DNA of 64,000 nucleotides from an uncultured Draconibacterium sp. (GTDB taxonomy: Bacteria; Bacteroidota; Bacteroidia; Bacteroidales; Prolixibacteraceae), in the NCBI RefSeq assembly GCF_963676735.1, contig NZ_OY781464.1, forward strand, positions 715,001 to 779,000, written 5' to 3'. This document shows, one piece after another, positions 1 through 8,421 of this stretch; position 1 is the first letter of the stretch, and every line of letters begins with the position of its first letter. Both the position numbers and the translations under genes were made by a program. The notes under the pieces were generated by a model, which was given only the letters and a program-made list of their open reading frames with translations, was not told the DNA's origin and did not search any database.

Positions 1-60
1 GGATCAGGCTGTATGGCTGCTATCGATGCTGAAAGGTACCTTTCTGAAAAAGACGCTTAA
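1..60 (+). CDS. trxB: Thioredoxin reductase, C-terminal end (partial)
   Basis: Only the last 19 codons and the stop are present; the gene begins before the window. They read GSGCMAAIDAERYL followed by a short charged tail. This matches the conserved C-terminal helix of NADPH-thioredoxin reductases (the usual form is close to AAGSGCMAALDAEKYL), which closes over the FAD site. Thioredoxin reductase is a cytoplasmic flavoenzyme that recycles thioredoxin with NADPH. The assignment rests on this motif only; the redox CxxC is outside the window. A strong terminator follows directly. Confidence 0.75.
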   Translation, partial: GSGCMAAIDAERYLSEKDA

Positions 61-83
61 TTCGTAGCTTTATATAAATTATT

Positions 84-130
84 AACGGCCGTTTTAGTAT
101 TTTAATACTGAAGCGGCCGTTTGTTTTTGT
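84..130 (+). terminator. Rho-independent terminator after trxB
   Basis: A 17-bp stem (84-100 with 105-121, including a few G-U pairs) closes a TTTA loop and runs into a T-rich tract to 130. The core of the stem is AACGGCCG/CGGCCGTT. It ends the thioredoxin reductase transcript. Confidence 0.85.
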
Positions 131-246
131 TAATCAATTGAGTTGTTACTCTAACCTTTATCCTGGCTACTTTTAGCTTTTATTGAAAAAAACTTTTTAG
201 GCTGTTTGATGAGCTTTTTGGAGTTAAATTAACGCTTACCTCCGGG

Positions 247-254
247 TATTTTTG
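247..254 (+). promoter_or_regulatory. Candidate -7 element for the Usp gene
   Basis: TATTTTTG fits the Bacteroidota -7 consensus TAnnTTTG. It lies about 50 bp before the stress-protein ATG. The nearest upstream TTTG (217-220) is 26 bp away, longer than the usual 19-21, so only the -7 half is convincing. Confidence 0.35.
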
Positions 255-303
255 CTGCTGTAAAATTTATAAAAACAAAGTTTAACCATTAAAAAGTAAA
301 GTT

Positions 304-1443
304 ATGAAAGTTTTAAGCAGCGTATTATGGGCAGTTGATTTAGCCAATAACCATTCCGAGTCGATTAATAAAATTCGTTTGATATCAGGTAATTTCGGAA
401 ACGAAATTATTTTATTACACGTGCTTCCTAAACATATTAAAGGTGGCGCAAGTGCAAAAAAAATTGAAAAATCGGTAAGGTTTGAATTGCAAAATACGAT
501 AGTTAGTCAGTTAAACCTGGCTGAAGAGTACAAGGTAAGAATAAGAATAGAGTACGGAAATATTGCCGATCAGATAAACAAAGTTGCTGACGAAGAAAAT
601 GTAAATATTGTACTAATAAACAAAGGAAAGACTGAAATTCTGGGAACGAATGGATTGAGTACGTACCGAAAAATTCAAAAACCAATTGCTGTTATTTCCA
701 ATATTGAAAGCGCTTCGCAGGCACATATTGTTGTCCCGGTAAACAATTCAAAAGCATCGGCAGTTGCATTAAAATCTGCAATACTGCATGCCCGAAAGTT
801 CGATGCAAAACTGTCGGTTATTTCAGTTTTTGAACCGGTATTATATAGTTCGCCGAGGTTATTACGTCTTGGACTCGATCCTGAAAAAGAGAACAAGCAG
901 CACCACATGAATTTCAAGAGAGAATTGAAAGAATTTTTGCGGCAGTTCGACTTTTCAAATGTGGATGCAGAAGCATATATTTTAAAGGGTAAGGCCGATG
1001 AGCAAATAATAAAATTCTGCGATGAGGCAACAATCCTTTATGTTGGAAGTGATGGAAAATCCGGAATCCAACGTGCATTTCAAGGTTCGGTAAGCGAAAA
1101 TGTTATACAAAATGTACAATGTAATGTTGTTAGCGTTAAAAACGAAAATGTATTTAAATTACGTATTTCTAAAGGGGGAGAAAATATTGCAAAACATTTT
1201 AACAGGGGTAATGAGTTACGCAAACTCGGGTTTAAGCACGAAGCTATCATTCAGTACAAAGCCGGCTTAAAATTAAACGAATTACATCTTCCATCCATCC
1301 AGGCATTGGCCAATGCGTATGATGAGATGGGAGATAAAGAACAAACTAAGCACTATAACGAGCTTTCGCAGTTACTAAAAAACAATATGACTTATCGAAA
1401 GATTGAAGAAGAAGTAAGGCGAAATTTTAAAACTGTAAGTTGA
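304..1443 (+). CDS. Tandem universal stress protein with TPR-like C-terminus
   Basis: Cytoplasmic 379-aa protein with two UspA folds in tandem (about residues 1-135 and 138-278) and a helical tail (about 295-355) that looks like one or two TPR units (GNELRKLGFKHEAIIQYKAG). The second Usp domain keeps the nucleotide-binding pattern G-x2-G-x9-G-S (GSDGKSGIQRAFQGS). The first domain lacks it, a usual division in double Usp proteins. Usp proteins bind ATP or AMP and help cells survive starvation and redox stress; the exact partner is unknown. The gene is monocistronic, with a terminator before it and a strong one after it. The Usp-TPR fusion suggests a protein-interaction role (inference). Confidence 0.8.
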   Translation: MKVLSSVLWAVDLANNHSESINKIRLISGNFGNEIILLHVLPKHIKGGASAKKIEKSVRFELQNTIVSQLNLAEEYKVRIRIEYGNIADQINKVADEENVNIVLINKGKTEILGTNGLSTYRKIQKPIAVISNIESASQAHIVVPVNNSKASAVALKSAILHARKFDAKLSVISVFEPVLYSSPRLLRLGLDPEKENKQHHMNFKRELKEFLRQFDFSNVDAEAYILKGKADEQIIKFCDEATILYVGSDGKSGIQRAFQGSVSENVIQNVQCNVVSVKNENVFKLRISKGGENIAKHFNRGNELRKLGFKHEAIIQYKAGLKLNELHLPSIQALANAYDEMGDKEQTKHYNELSQLLKNNMTYRKIEEEVRRNFKTVS

Positions 1444-1509
1444 TGTTGACAAGCTTTTAAAGCAGCTGTAGCGTAAACTTAATAGAGTTACATATTAAAA
1501 GTGGAAATA

Positions 1510-1554
1510 AATAATGCGTTGAAATAGTAAAACAATCAACGCATTATTCTTTTA
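1510..1554 (+). terminator. Rho-independent terminator after the Usp gene
   Basis: A perfect 13-bp stem (1510-1522 with 1536-1548, AATAATGCGTTGA and its complement) with a 13-nt loop is followed by CTTTTAT. It lies 66 bp after the Usp stop codon. Confidence 0.85.
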
Positions 1555-1573
1555 TAATCGTCTCCAAATTTTT

Positions 1574-1581
1574 TACATTTG
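1574..1581 (+). promoter_or_regulatory. Candidate -7 element for the SGNH esterase gene
   Basis: TACATTTG matches TAnnTTTG exactly, 30 bp before the chosen ATG and just after the upstream terminator. At the -33 position there is only a T-run (TTTTA near 1550), a weak match to TTTG. Confidence 0.45.
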
Positions 1582-1611
1582 CTTCTCAGCAATCAACTAA
1601 AATTTAATTTA

Positions 1612-2370
1612 ATGAGTATTTCAAGAAGAAATTTTTTGTACAAATCATCTGCTGGTGTTGTGGCGGCAGCAAGTATCTCTGGAATCGTTTCGGCTTGCGT
1701 TACCCAACCTGAAAATAAAAAACAAGCCGTTTTTGCTAAAGATTCAACCATCCTTTTTCAAGGCGATTCAATAACCGATGCCGGAAGAGACAAGCAAAAA
1801 GAAGTGGCAAACAGGTCATGGTCCTTTGGCAATGGTTATGCATTGCTTGCGGCATCGCATTTGCTGAATGTATTTCCTGAACAGCAGCTTACCATTTTTA
1901 ATCGCGGAATTAGTGGGAATAAAGTTTTTCAACTGGCCGACCGCTGGGAGAAAGATTGTTTGCAGTTAAAACCTGATGTTTTAAGTATTTTAATAGGTGT
2001 AAACGATTATTGGCACAAACGCAATGGGAATTACGATGGCACCGTTGAAATATATGAAAATGATTACAGGGCCCTTTTAAAACGAACGCAAGAAGCTCTT
2101 CCGGGAATAAAACTTATTTTGTGCGAACCTTTTTATGTGCTGGAAACCAGGGCCGTTGATAACACATGGATCGAACCCATGAAAGAATACCAGGCAGCTG
2201 CCAAAAGAATTTCGGAAGAATTTGAAACCATTTGGGTACCCTTCCAAAAAGTATTTGATGAAGCAGTGAACCATGCACCGGGAACCTATTGGACTCCTGA
2301 CGGTGTGCATCCATCAATGGCAGGAGCACAGCTTATGGCCGAAGCCTGGTTAAAAGCAGTGGGCGCATAA
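1612..2370 (+). CDS. SGNH/GDSL-family esterase, lipoprotein
   Basis: A 252-aa secreted SGNH hydrolase. From the ATG at 1612 the N-terminus has a twin-arginine-like stretch (SRRNFLYKSS), a hydrophobic segment and a lipobox ending at Cys29 (GIVSAC), so export and lipid anchoring are likely. All four family blocks are visible: GDSIT with nucleophile Ser53, GISGN (Gly102/Asn103 region), GVND with Asn131, and DGVH with Asp230 and His233. The family removes acyl groups, often acetyl, from sugars or lipids; the substrate cannot be read from sequence. A TTG 33 bp upstream could extend the frame, but ATG gives the proper signal peptide. It has its own promoter-like motif and stands alone. Confidence 0.8.
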   Translation: MSISRRNFLYKSSAGVVAAASISGIVSACVTQPENKKQAVFAKDSTILFQGDSITDAGRDKQKEVANRSWSFGNGYALLAASHLLNVFPEQQLTIFNRGISGNKVFQLADRWEKDCLQLKPDVLSILIGVNDYWHKRNGNYDGTVEIYENDYRALLKRTQEALPGIKLILCEPFYVLETRAVDNTWIEPMKEYQAAAKRISEEFETIWVPFQKVFDEAVNHAPGTYWTPDGVHPSMAGAQLMAEAWLKAVGA

Positions 2371-2678
2371 ACGTAAAAAACAAGTTGCAGTTTCTATTTT
2401 TTACTTCAATATAGTTGAGTTAAAGCTCTGTATTTCAGGCATATATGATGTCTGTTTAATATTTGCTGGTAGATACCCGTGGAACTCGCATGATTAATTT
2501 ATTTATATCCTTTTGTGTTCCTTAGGCCATGCTCCTTTCATTCTATTAAAATTATTTGTTTTCAACGGTATAGTATGGAACTCGCAGTATTTTAATTCTA
2601 CTCTTGGGTGTAATTAATTTACATGCTCGTTTCATTTTATGTTACTTTTAATGACAGATAAGCTGTAACTTAACTTTT
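2371..2678. repeat. 308-bp intergenic region with a two-copy imperfect repeat
   Basis: This gap between convergent genes has no credible ORF. It holds two diverged copies of a bipartite element about 95 bp apart. Each copy has TGGAACTCGCA (2480-2490 and 2576-2586), then, 46-48 bp after its start, CATGCTCSTTTCATT (2528-2542 and 2622-2636, one difference). The spacers are similar in length but diverged in sequence. Function is unknown; it may be an old local duplication or paired protein-binding sites. Confidence 0.4.
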
Positions 2679-3989
2679 TTATTCTTGCAATTGAATGGGT
2701 ATAAGTATTCGCTTTTTATAAAGCAATGTAAGAATTACCCCTCGCGAAAACATAAACATAAGCATTCCCAGCCATAATGCATGGTTGTTCCAAACCGGAT
2801 TCAGAAAATAATAGACCGGGACAAAAATTAAAAAGGTTGAAATTAACAGGCTATTGCGCATCGCACGTGAAGCTGTAGCCCCAATATATATACCATCCCA
2901 AATAAAAGAACCAACACTGGCAAACGGAATTAAAATTACCCAATGCAAGAATTGTTGTGCTGTTGAAATTACATCGATTTGAGTGGTAAGTAATTTAAGA
3001 ATTGAATTGGTTCCTGCCCAATAAACTAAAGTAAATAACAAGGCAAGTGCAGCTCCCCAGTAAAGAAGCAGACGGACTACTTTTTTTAAGTTTCCCACTT
3101 CTTTTGCTCCAATAAATTTACCGACAAGTGCCTCTCCCGCAAAAGCAAAGCCGTCAATAAAAAAGGAAAAGAACATCAGGAATTGCAGTAGAATAGAGTT
3201 TACTGCCAAAATGGTATCGTTAATGCCTGCCGATTTAGATGTGAAAAAAGTAAAAACAATGATGATGCAGAATGTACGAATAAAAATATCAGAATTTACC
3301 TTAAAAAAGTTCACCATAAACTTAAGGTCTGTAATACCGGCTCTGGTAACCAAAGCCAGCATTTTACGATATTTTTTAAGAAGTAAAAGTATTGCAGTTA
3401 TTAAGCCTGCGTATTGCGAAATTGCTGTTCCCATAGCTACTCCGTCTGATTTCATGCCCAGCCCAAATACAAAAAATACGCTTAGCAAAATATTTACAAT
3501 ATTTACCAAAATGGCTATAATCATGGGGTAGCGCGCATTTTGCATTCCTAAAAACCAACCACTAAATACAAAGAGACTCAATGCTGCAGGTGCTGCCCAA
3601 ATGCGAATTCGGAAATATTCGTTGGCAAGTGTCTCCACCTCGCGGCTACCGCCAATAACTTTAAAGCTTGCCCATGCAATTGGAGCTTGCAACAGCAGAA
3701 TAAAAATGCTTATTGCCAGTGTAAGTAGCAATGCACGTGCTAAAATGGTAATGGCTTCAGCTGTATTTTTTTTACCAAAGGCCTGGGCAGTAAACCCCGA
3801 TGTGCTCATGCGTAAAAATCCAAAGCCCCAGTATATGATATTAAATATTACACCGCCAAGCGAAATCGCACCAATATAAACCTCTGAACCAAGATGGCCC
3901 ATCAGGGCGAGGTCTATTAACCCGAGCAGTGGTACAGTGATGTTGCTAATGATATTCGGAATGGCGAGTTTTAAGATGCTCCTATTCAT
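2679..3989 (-). CDS. MATE-family efflux transporter
   Basis: A 436-aa inner-membrane protein with about 12 hydrophobic segments in two halves, as usual for MATE/DinF exporters. These use Na+ or H+ gradients to expel drugs and cationic metabolites. The N-terminus (IPNIISNITVPLLGLIDLALMGHLG) carries the conserved start of the family, with the Asp in TM1 and the GHLG turn typical of the DinF branch. Length is normal. It is transcribed convergently with the SGNH gene and divergently from the superoxide dismutase. The exported substrate is unknown. Confidence 0.88.
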   Translation of the reverse strand: MNRSILKLAIPNIISNITVPLLGLIDLALMGHLGSEVYIGAISLGGVIFNIIYWGFGFLRMSTSGFTAQAFGKKNTAEAITILARALLLTLAISIFILLLQAPIAWASFKVIGGSREVETLANEYFRIRIWAAPAALSLFVFSGWFLGMQNARYPMIIAILVNIVNILLSVFFVFGLGMKSDGVAMGTAISQYAGLITAILLLLKKYRKMLALVTRAGITDLKFMVNFFKVNSDIFIRTFCIIIVFTFFTSKSAGINDTILAVNSILLQFLMFFSFFIDGFAFAGEALVGKFIGAKEVGNLKKVVRLLLYWGAALALLFTLVYWAGTNSILKLLTTQIDVISTAQQFLHWVILIPFASVGSFIWDGIYIGATASRAMRNSLLISTFLIFVPVYYFLNPVWNNHALWLGMLMFMFSRGVILTLLYKKRILIPIQLQE

Positions 3990-4007
3990 AATTTACAGCT
4001 AAAGGCA

Positions 4008-4015
4008 CAAAGTTA
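4008..4015 (-). promoter_or_regulatory. Candidate -7 element for the MATE gene
   Basis: On the minus strand this reads TAACTTTG, an exact TAnnTTTG, about 20 bp before the MATE ATG. No TTTG is seen at the expected -33 spacing. Confidence 0.35.
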
Positions 4016-4133
4016 ATATTATTGAAATAAGAGCTGAACCCTTTGTTTAAAAGGATTTTTGAACCTTAAATCTCACTTATTAGTTCCGTCTATGAACAAT
4101 AAAGGATTTCAATGTGTTTTATTATTCAAAAGA

Positions 4134-4165
4134 TTTGGAATAATTCTAAATAGCGCATATTTTTG
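4134..4165 (+). promoter_or_regulatory. Bacteroidota housekeeping promoter of sod
   Basis: TTTG (4134-4137), a 20-bp spacer and TATTTTTG (4158-4165) form a full match to the Bacteroidota sigma-ABfr consensus. The expected start of transcription is near 4172, giving a leader of about 35 nt. This is the best promoter match I found in the window. Confidence 0.7.
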
Positions 4166-4208
4166 CTAACAGGAAATTAATATATTTAAATCTTTTAATA
4201 ATACAAAA

Positions 4209-4808
4209 ATGGCATTTGAATTACCAAAATTAGGATACGATTACAAGGCACTCGAGCCACATATTGATGCAAGAACGATGGAAATCCATCATACAAAGCA
4301 CCATGCAGGTTACACAACCAACCTTAACGGTGCGGTAGAAGGAACAGATCTTGCGGGAAAATCGATAGAAGAAATTTTAAGCGGTGTGTCTGGTCAATCG
4401 GTAGCAGTACGTAACAATGGTGGTGGTTTTTTCAATCACAATTTGTACTGGGAAGTAATTGCACCGGGTGGTGCACCGGCTCCGGAAGGAGTTTTATTAG
4501 ACGCAGTAAATGATTCATTTGGAAGCATAGAAAATTTTCAGGAAGCCTTCACCAAGGCAGCTTTGACTCGCTTTGGGTCGGGTTGGGCATGGTTGGTTCT
4601 TCAAAACAATAAGCTGGTGGTTTCGTCTACGCCCAATCAGGATAATCCGCTGATGGATGTGGCCGAAGTTCAGGGAACTCCGATTTTGGGGATTGATGTA
4701 TGGGAACATGCGTATTATCTGAACTACCAAAACAGACGTCCGGATTATGTGAAAGCATTCTGGAATCTTATCAACTGGGATGAAGTTGCCAGACGGTTTA
4801 AAGGTTAG
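4209..4808 (+). CDS. sodA: Superoxide dismutase, Mn/Fe family (Mn-type residues)
   Basis: A 199-aa cytoplasmic enzyme that converts superoxide to oxygen and hydrogen peroxide. The four metal ligands are present: His27, His77, Asp163 and His167 (DVWEHAYYLNYQNRR). The metal-selectivity positions look Mn-type: Gly-rich NNGGGFFNH instead of the Fe-type AQVWNH, and Gln144 in the NQDNPLM motif. An Fe-using or cambialistic enzyme cannot be excluded from sequence, so the symbol is tentative. It has no signal peptide and is full length. It is a single-gene unit with a strong promoter upstream and a hairpin terminator after the stop. Confidence 0.93.
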   Translation: MAFELPKLGYDYKALEPHIDARTMEIHHTKHHAGYTTNLNGAVEGTDLAGKSIEEILSGVSGQSVAVRNNGGGFFNHNLYWEVIAPGGAPAPEGVLLDAVNDSFGSIENFQEAFTKAALTRFGSGWAWLVLQNNKLVVSSTPNQDNPLMDVAEVQGTPILGIDVWEHAYYLNYQNRRPDYVKAFWNLINWDEVARRFKG

Positions 4809-4825
4809 TTGATTTTTGGTTTTTT

Positions 4826-4853
4826 CCCCGGAGCAGAGGCTCCGGGGTTTTTA
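4826..4853 (+). terminator. Rho-independent terminator after sod
   Basis: Perfect 8-bp GC-rich stem CCCCGGAG/CTCCGGGG (4826-4833 with 4840-4847), 6-nt loop, then TTTTTA. Confidence 0.88.
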
Positions 4854-4900
4854 TTGCGCTATTGGGCAATGTTATGTTAATAATAATAGTACAGTCTGTT

Positions 4901-4943
4901 AAAAAAACCCCCGAATTTATCACGGTTTTTGTCTGAGGGGGTT
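4901..4943 (-). terminator. Terminator overlapping the stop of the first GT-C gene
   Basis: On the minus strand AACCCCC (4937-4943) pairs with GGGGGTT (4906-4912) across a 24-nt loop that contains the stop codon, followed by a run of T residues (complement of the A-tract at 4901-4907). The long loop lowers confidence. Confidence 0.5.
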
Positions 4944-7487
4944 GGTTTGTTTTCTTTTTGGTTGTGCGAACATTATTGATTGTTGCTGGTTGGGTTTGTC
5001 GGTTTTTAACGTGTTATTGCCGTTTTTTGTAGCTTGCGATAACCGATTAAGAATATCAATAGCTTCACGGTTGGCCGCATCCATATCAATGGCTAGTTGT
5101 AAATAACTTAAACCCGGTTCAATTTGGTTTTGCCGTGCAGCATACAAAGCCTTTATTACATATGTCTCACTATCTGGTTCATTCCGCTCCAAACGCTTAA
5201 TGAGATCTGCTGCACGTTTCAGGTCGTTGTATTGTATGGCTAGTCGGCACTGTAGTTTCATCACGTCAATATGATTGGCAGTACCACGCGGAAGCTTTTT
5301 AATCAATTCAATACATTTTTCATTGTTGTTCATTAAATGATAACATTTGGCGATACCAATTTGCGATTTCAAATCATTTTCGCGGCTGCGTAAAACCTGG
5401 CTATAAATATCAATGGCTTCATTGTATTTTCTGTAACTGGTTAAAACCTCGCCTATGGCATGGTATGCTTTGTAATACTGATTGTTTGTATTTATAGCAT
5501 CCTGAAATGCCCGAACTGCCTCTCCCGGATTATTCAAATTTTTGTAGGCAAGACCTTTTTGATAGGAACCTTCGCTTATAGTAGGGTTTAAACTTAGAGC
5601 CTTATCGGCAGCAACCAGAGCTTCCCTGTACCGTTTAAGGTTGTTCAAAACCTCTGCCTGATGCACATACGAGGAAAGTTGACCGGGATTTAATTCAATA
5701 GCTTTGTTTATTTTTTCCAGTGCCAAATCATTTTTTTGCTGCAACTTGTAAATAATTCCAAGTCCTTCCCAAATCTCTTCAGCATTCGGATATAATTCAA
5801 GAAACTCGTGGAAATATTTTTCTGCTTCATCAAATTTATTTTTACGCATGGCCTGAAACCCTTTTATATCGGCATAAGACACACGTTTTACTACCGCAGC
5901 AATACAAACTGTATCAACCATAACCTTGTGTAGCGTACCACTTGGCGGCCACTGGTTGTTGTTAAGCTGTGCCGGATGTATATGAGTATTCGTCCAGATG
6001 GCATAATCCCACTCTTTTTTATTCTTTTCATGATACCGGCTGTATGCAATCGTCACAGCAGTTTCGTCTTTCAGAAAGTCTTTTGCAATTCGTGCATGGT
6101 CAGAGGCTATTGTTATTTTCTGGTCGGCAATTATATTTTCCTTTAAAAAATCGGCACACTCGCGTATACCATGGTAATAGTAATCCATTTCGTATTTGCC
6201 ATACGCTCCATTAACGCCTCCAACAAGTTGATTGTAGTACACATACTGATGTGGGTGATTTTTTATGGTGTGAATGAAAGGTTTGTATAATCCTGCGACC
6301 AACAGGGCGATGCCAGCATAACTAAGCCATTTTGTTTTGTTGCCTGCAAGGTATGCCAGTCCTCCAGATGATAGTGCCACGAGCGGTCCGTAAACCCAAA
6401 GTAAATGCCGCCAGCCACCATATAAATTCGAGTTCTGATAGATGGTGTATGCCAATGGAAATGCAAAGGCAAAAAATAGGATGTAATAGGACAGGTATTT
6501 TTTTTTGTCTGCTTTTTTTACAAATAGAAATGCTAAAAAAGCCACAAACCCAAAGCCGACTATTATTGGCGACGAAATGGCAATATATTTAAGTCCGTAG
6601 TACCAGGGTAAGTCTTGCGAATTTTGAATGACACCCTCGAAAAGCTGGTTCAGATTCATCTGGTAGTTGGTCATTTTTGAGAGTGTAAGCAGGGGGTTTT
6701 TTATAGGGCTAACCAGCCCAAAAGGCCACAAAATCAAACCTAAAAAATAGGCGGCCAGCGAGGCTAATCCAACCAAAACGAGTTGTTTACTTCCTTTTTT
6801 TATGTTGTCTGGTTTCAAAAATCCTTTCTCGCTGATGTAATACAAGCCAACCAGCATTACAAAATAGGGAATCAGTATAATTCCGCCAATTCGGAGGCTA
6901 ATGGCCCAAGCCATCCCCAATACAATAGGCAGGTACGTTTTAAACCCGACATTTGGAAGACTCTTGATAAAACGTACCAAAAAGTAGAGAGTAAACGAAT
7001 ACGAGGCCGCAAAAGGAATATCTTTCAGGTTATTAAAAGAATGTCCCAGAATACGTGGTGAAAAGAACATTAAAAGCAGTGCAATATAACCGGCTTGCCA
7101 GCCAAAAAGCGATGCAGCTGTTAAGCCGGTGAACAAAATTAACAACCAGCCAACTACAGAATTAAAAAAGTGTCTTGAATCATAAATATTATCGATGCCA
7201 AACAGCTCGTTAAAAATATGAACCAGGTTGTCAAGCGATTGCCCGTAAAGGTGCAAAGTGTGGTCGTTGTATAAGGCCGCTTTGTCTTTCCCCATCGATT
7301 TGTAGAAATTCCAAACACTTTCAGCATGATCGACATGAAAATATTCATCGCCGCTAATACCGGCGTCCTGACTCAGGATACTCATTATACCAAGCAGCAT
7401 AACCGAAATGCCAATAAAAATAAGTTTATGCGTGTTTTTCTCTTTTCCGGCCTGTGTTAGAAACGATAAGTTGTTAAATTTGGACAT
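4920..7487 (-). CDS. GT-C membrane glycosyltransferase with C-terminal TPR array (copy 1)
   Basis: An 855-aa protein. Residues about 25-410 form many membrane segments with GT-C (PMT/ArnT-like) landmarks: an acidic first loop (DAGISGDEYFHVDHAE) and the motif SPRILGHSFNNLKDIPFA. GT-C enzymes use polyprenyl-phosphate sugars on the periplasmic side. A soluble region follows (about 430-560), then TPR repeats (about 565-810, e.g. AIELNPGQLSSYVHQAEVL) and a basic tail. A close homologue lies at 19470-22031. The codon at 7490 is TTG; ATG at 7487 is preferred. It is divergent from the sugar-biosynthesis operon and probably transfers or polymerises its product (inference). Confidence 0.72.
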   Translation of the reverse strand: MSKFNNLSFLTQAGKEKNTHKLIFIGISVMLLGIMSILSQDAGISGDEYFHVDHAESVWNFYKSMGKDKAALYNDHTLHLYGQSLDNLVHIFNELFGIDNIYDSRHFFNSVVGWLLILFTGLTAASLFGWQAGYIALLLMFFSPRILGHSFNNLKDIPFAASYSFTLYFLVRFIKSLPNVGFKTYLPIVLGMAWAISLRIGGIILIPYFVMLVGLYYISEKGFLKPDNIKKGSKQLVLVGLASLAAYFLGLILWPFGLVSPIKNPLLTLSKMTNYQMNLNQLFEGVIQNSQDLPWYYGLKYIAISSPIIVGFGFVAFLAFLFVKKADKKKYLSYYILFFAFAFPLAYTIYQNSNLYGGWRHLLWVYGPLVALSSGGLAYLAGNKTKWLSYAGIALLVAGLYKPFIHTIKNHPHQYVYYNQLVGGVNGAYGKYEMDYYYHGIRECADFLKENIIADQKITIASDHARIAKDFLKDETAVTIAYSRYHEKNKKEWDYAIWTNTHIHPAQLNNNQWPPSGTLHKVMVDTVCIAAVVKRVSYADIKGFQAMRKNKFDEAEKYFHEFLELYPNAEEIWEGLGIIYKLQQKNDLALEKINKAIELNPGQLSSYVHQAEVLNNLKRYREALVAADKALSLNPTISEGSYQKGLAYKNLNNPGEAVRAFQDAINTNNQYYKAYHAIGEVLTSYRKYNEAIDIYSQVLRSRENDLKSQIGIAKCYHLMNNNEKCIELIKKLPRGTANHIDVMKLQCRLAIQYNDLKRAADLIKRLERNEPDSETYVIKALYAARQNQIEPGLSYLQLAIDMDAANREAIDILNRLSQATKNGNNTLKTDKPNQQQSIMFAQPKRKQTNPLRQKP

Positions 7488-7518
7488 CAATAAGAATTTC
7501 TTTGTTTTTAGAGAGATT

Positions 7519-7526
7519 CAAAACTA
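7519..7526 (-). promoter_or_regulatory. Candidate -7 element for GT-C copy 1
   Basis: The minus strand reads TAGTTTTG (TAnnTTTG), 32 bp before the ATG, inside the short divergent region. The -33 half is not recognisable. Confidence 0.35.
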
Positions 7527-7568
7527 ATAAAATAATAGGTGGGAACCGCATAAACCTTGCAACACTAT

Positions 7569-7982
7569 ATGTTGGATAAACTAAAAATTATTGATTTCCC
7601 AAAAATTGAGGATCCTCGTGGAAATTTAACCTTTGTACAACAAAACAAACATATACCTTTTGCAATCGAGCGAGTTTATTGGATTTACGATGTGCCGGGC
7701 GGCCAGGTGCGCGGCGGCCATGCTTTTAAAAAACAACAGGAAGTAATTGTTGCCCTTTCCGGGAGTTTTGATGTATTGGTGAATAATGGCAATGAGGAAG
7801 TGTCTTATACTTTAAACCGGTCTTATTTTGGTTTATATATACCCAATGGAATTTGGCGCAGCCTGCAAAACTTTTCGACTAATGCCGTGGCCCTGGTTTT
7901 AAGCTCAACTCGCTTCAGCGAAAGCGATTATATTCGTAATTATGAGGAGTATAAACACTATTTAAATGTTGCGAATGAATAA
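7569..7982 (+). CDS. FdtA/WxcM-type sugar ketoisomerase cupin, copy 1 (altered active site)
   Basis: A 137-aa single-domain cupin of the FdtA family, which isomerises dTDP-4-keto-6-deoxyglucose to the 3-keto sugar on the route to 3-amino-3,6-dideoxyhexoses. It has the family signature PKIEDPRGNLTF at the N-terminus and a cupin core with LSGSFDVLVNNG. The active-site stretch normally reads RGxHAH; here it is RGGHAF (His51 kept, second His replaced by Phe53). This may reduce or change catalysis. ATG at 7569 is chosen over a TTG 12 bp upstream because it matches the family start. It is first in the operon and overlaps the next gene. Confidence 0.78.
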   Translation: MLDKLKIIDFPKIEDPRGNLTFVQQNKHIPFAIERVYWIYDVPGGQVRGGHAFKKQQEVIVALSGSFDVLVNNGNEEVSYTLNRSYFGLYIPNGIWRSLQNFSTNAVALVLSSTRFSESDYIRNYEEYKHYLNVANE

Positions 7983-8421
7983 AATAAGTAATTGCACGCT
8001 AATAAATCTGCCACTGATTAAAGACCGTAGGGGAAATATCTCTCCAATACACACCGAAGTAGAGGTTCCGTTTGATATAAAACGTGTTTTTTATATTTAC
8101 GATATACCTGGGGGCGAAGACCGTGGGGCACATGCGCATTATTCCTGTCACCAGTTTTTAGTGGCTGTTAGCGGAAGTTTTGAAGTAGAGCTTGATGATG
8201 GAGAAAACCAAAAAACATTCCTGTTAAACCGGCCTTATTTTGGTTTACACATTCCTCCCGGATTATGGGCGGCAGAAAAGCAGTTCTCAGGAGGCGCCGT
8301 ATGTCTTGTGCTTACCTCGCACGAGTACGATGAAGCCGATTATATTCGCGACTACGAAGTTTTTAGAAACTACAAGACCGGGATTGACGCAAACATTATA
8401 AAGCAGTACAGTTCCAGATGA
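7975..8421 (+). CDS. FdtA/WxcM-type sugar 3,4-ketoisomerase cupin, copy 2
   Basis: A 148-aa paralogue of the preceding gene with the complete active-site motif DRGAHAH (His53 and His55), so this copy is the better candidate for the real dTDP-4-keto-6-deoxyhexose 3,4-ketoisomerase. It keeps the PLIKDRRGN start and the DYIRDYE C-terminal motif. The start is ATG at 7975, which overlaps the previous stop by 8 nt; an ATG at 7966 is also possible. Its own stop overlaps the next ATG by 4 nt (ATGA), indicating translational coupling. A downstream DegT aminotransferase would use its 3-keto product. Confidence 0.82.
   Translation: MNKISNCTLINLPLIKDRRGNISPIHTEVEVPFDIKRVFYIYDIPGGEDRGAHAHYSCHQFLVAVSGSFEVELDDGENQKTFLLNRPYFGLHIPPGLWAAEKQFSGGAVCLVLTSHEYDEADYIRDYEVFRNYKTGIDANIIKQYSSR

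Noticed and set aside
2480..2636. CRISPR array
   Set aside because: Only two diverged copies with unequal blocks, no cas genes.
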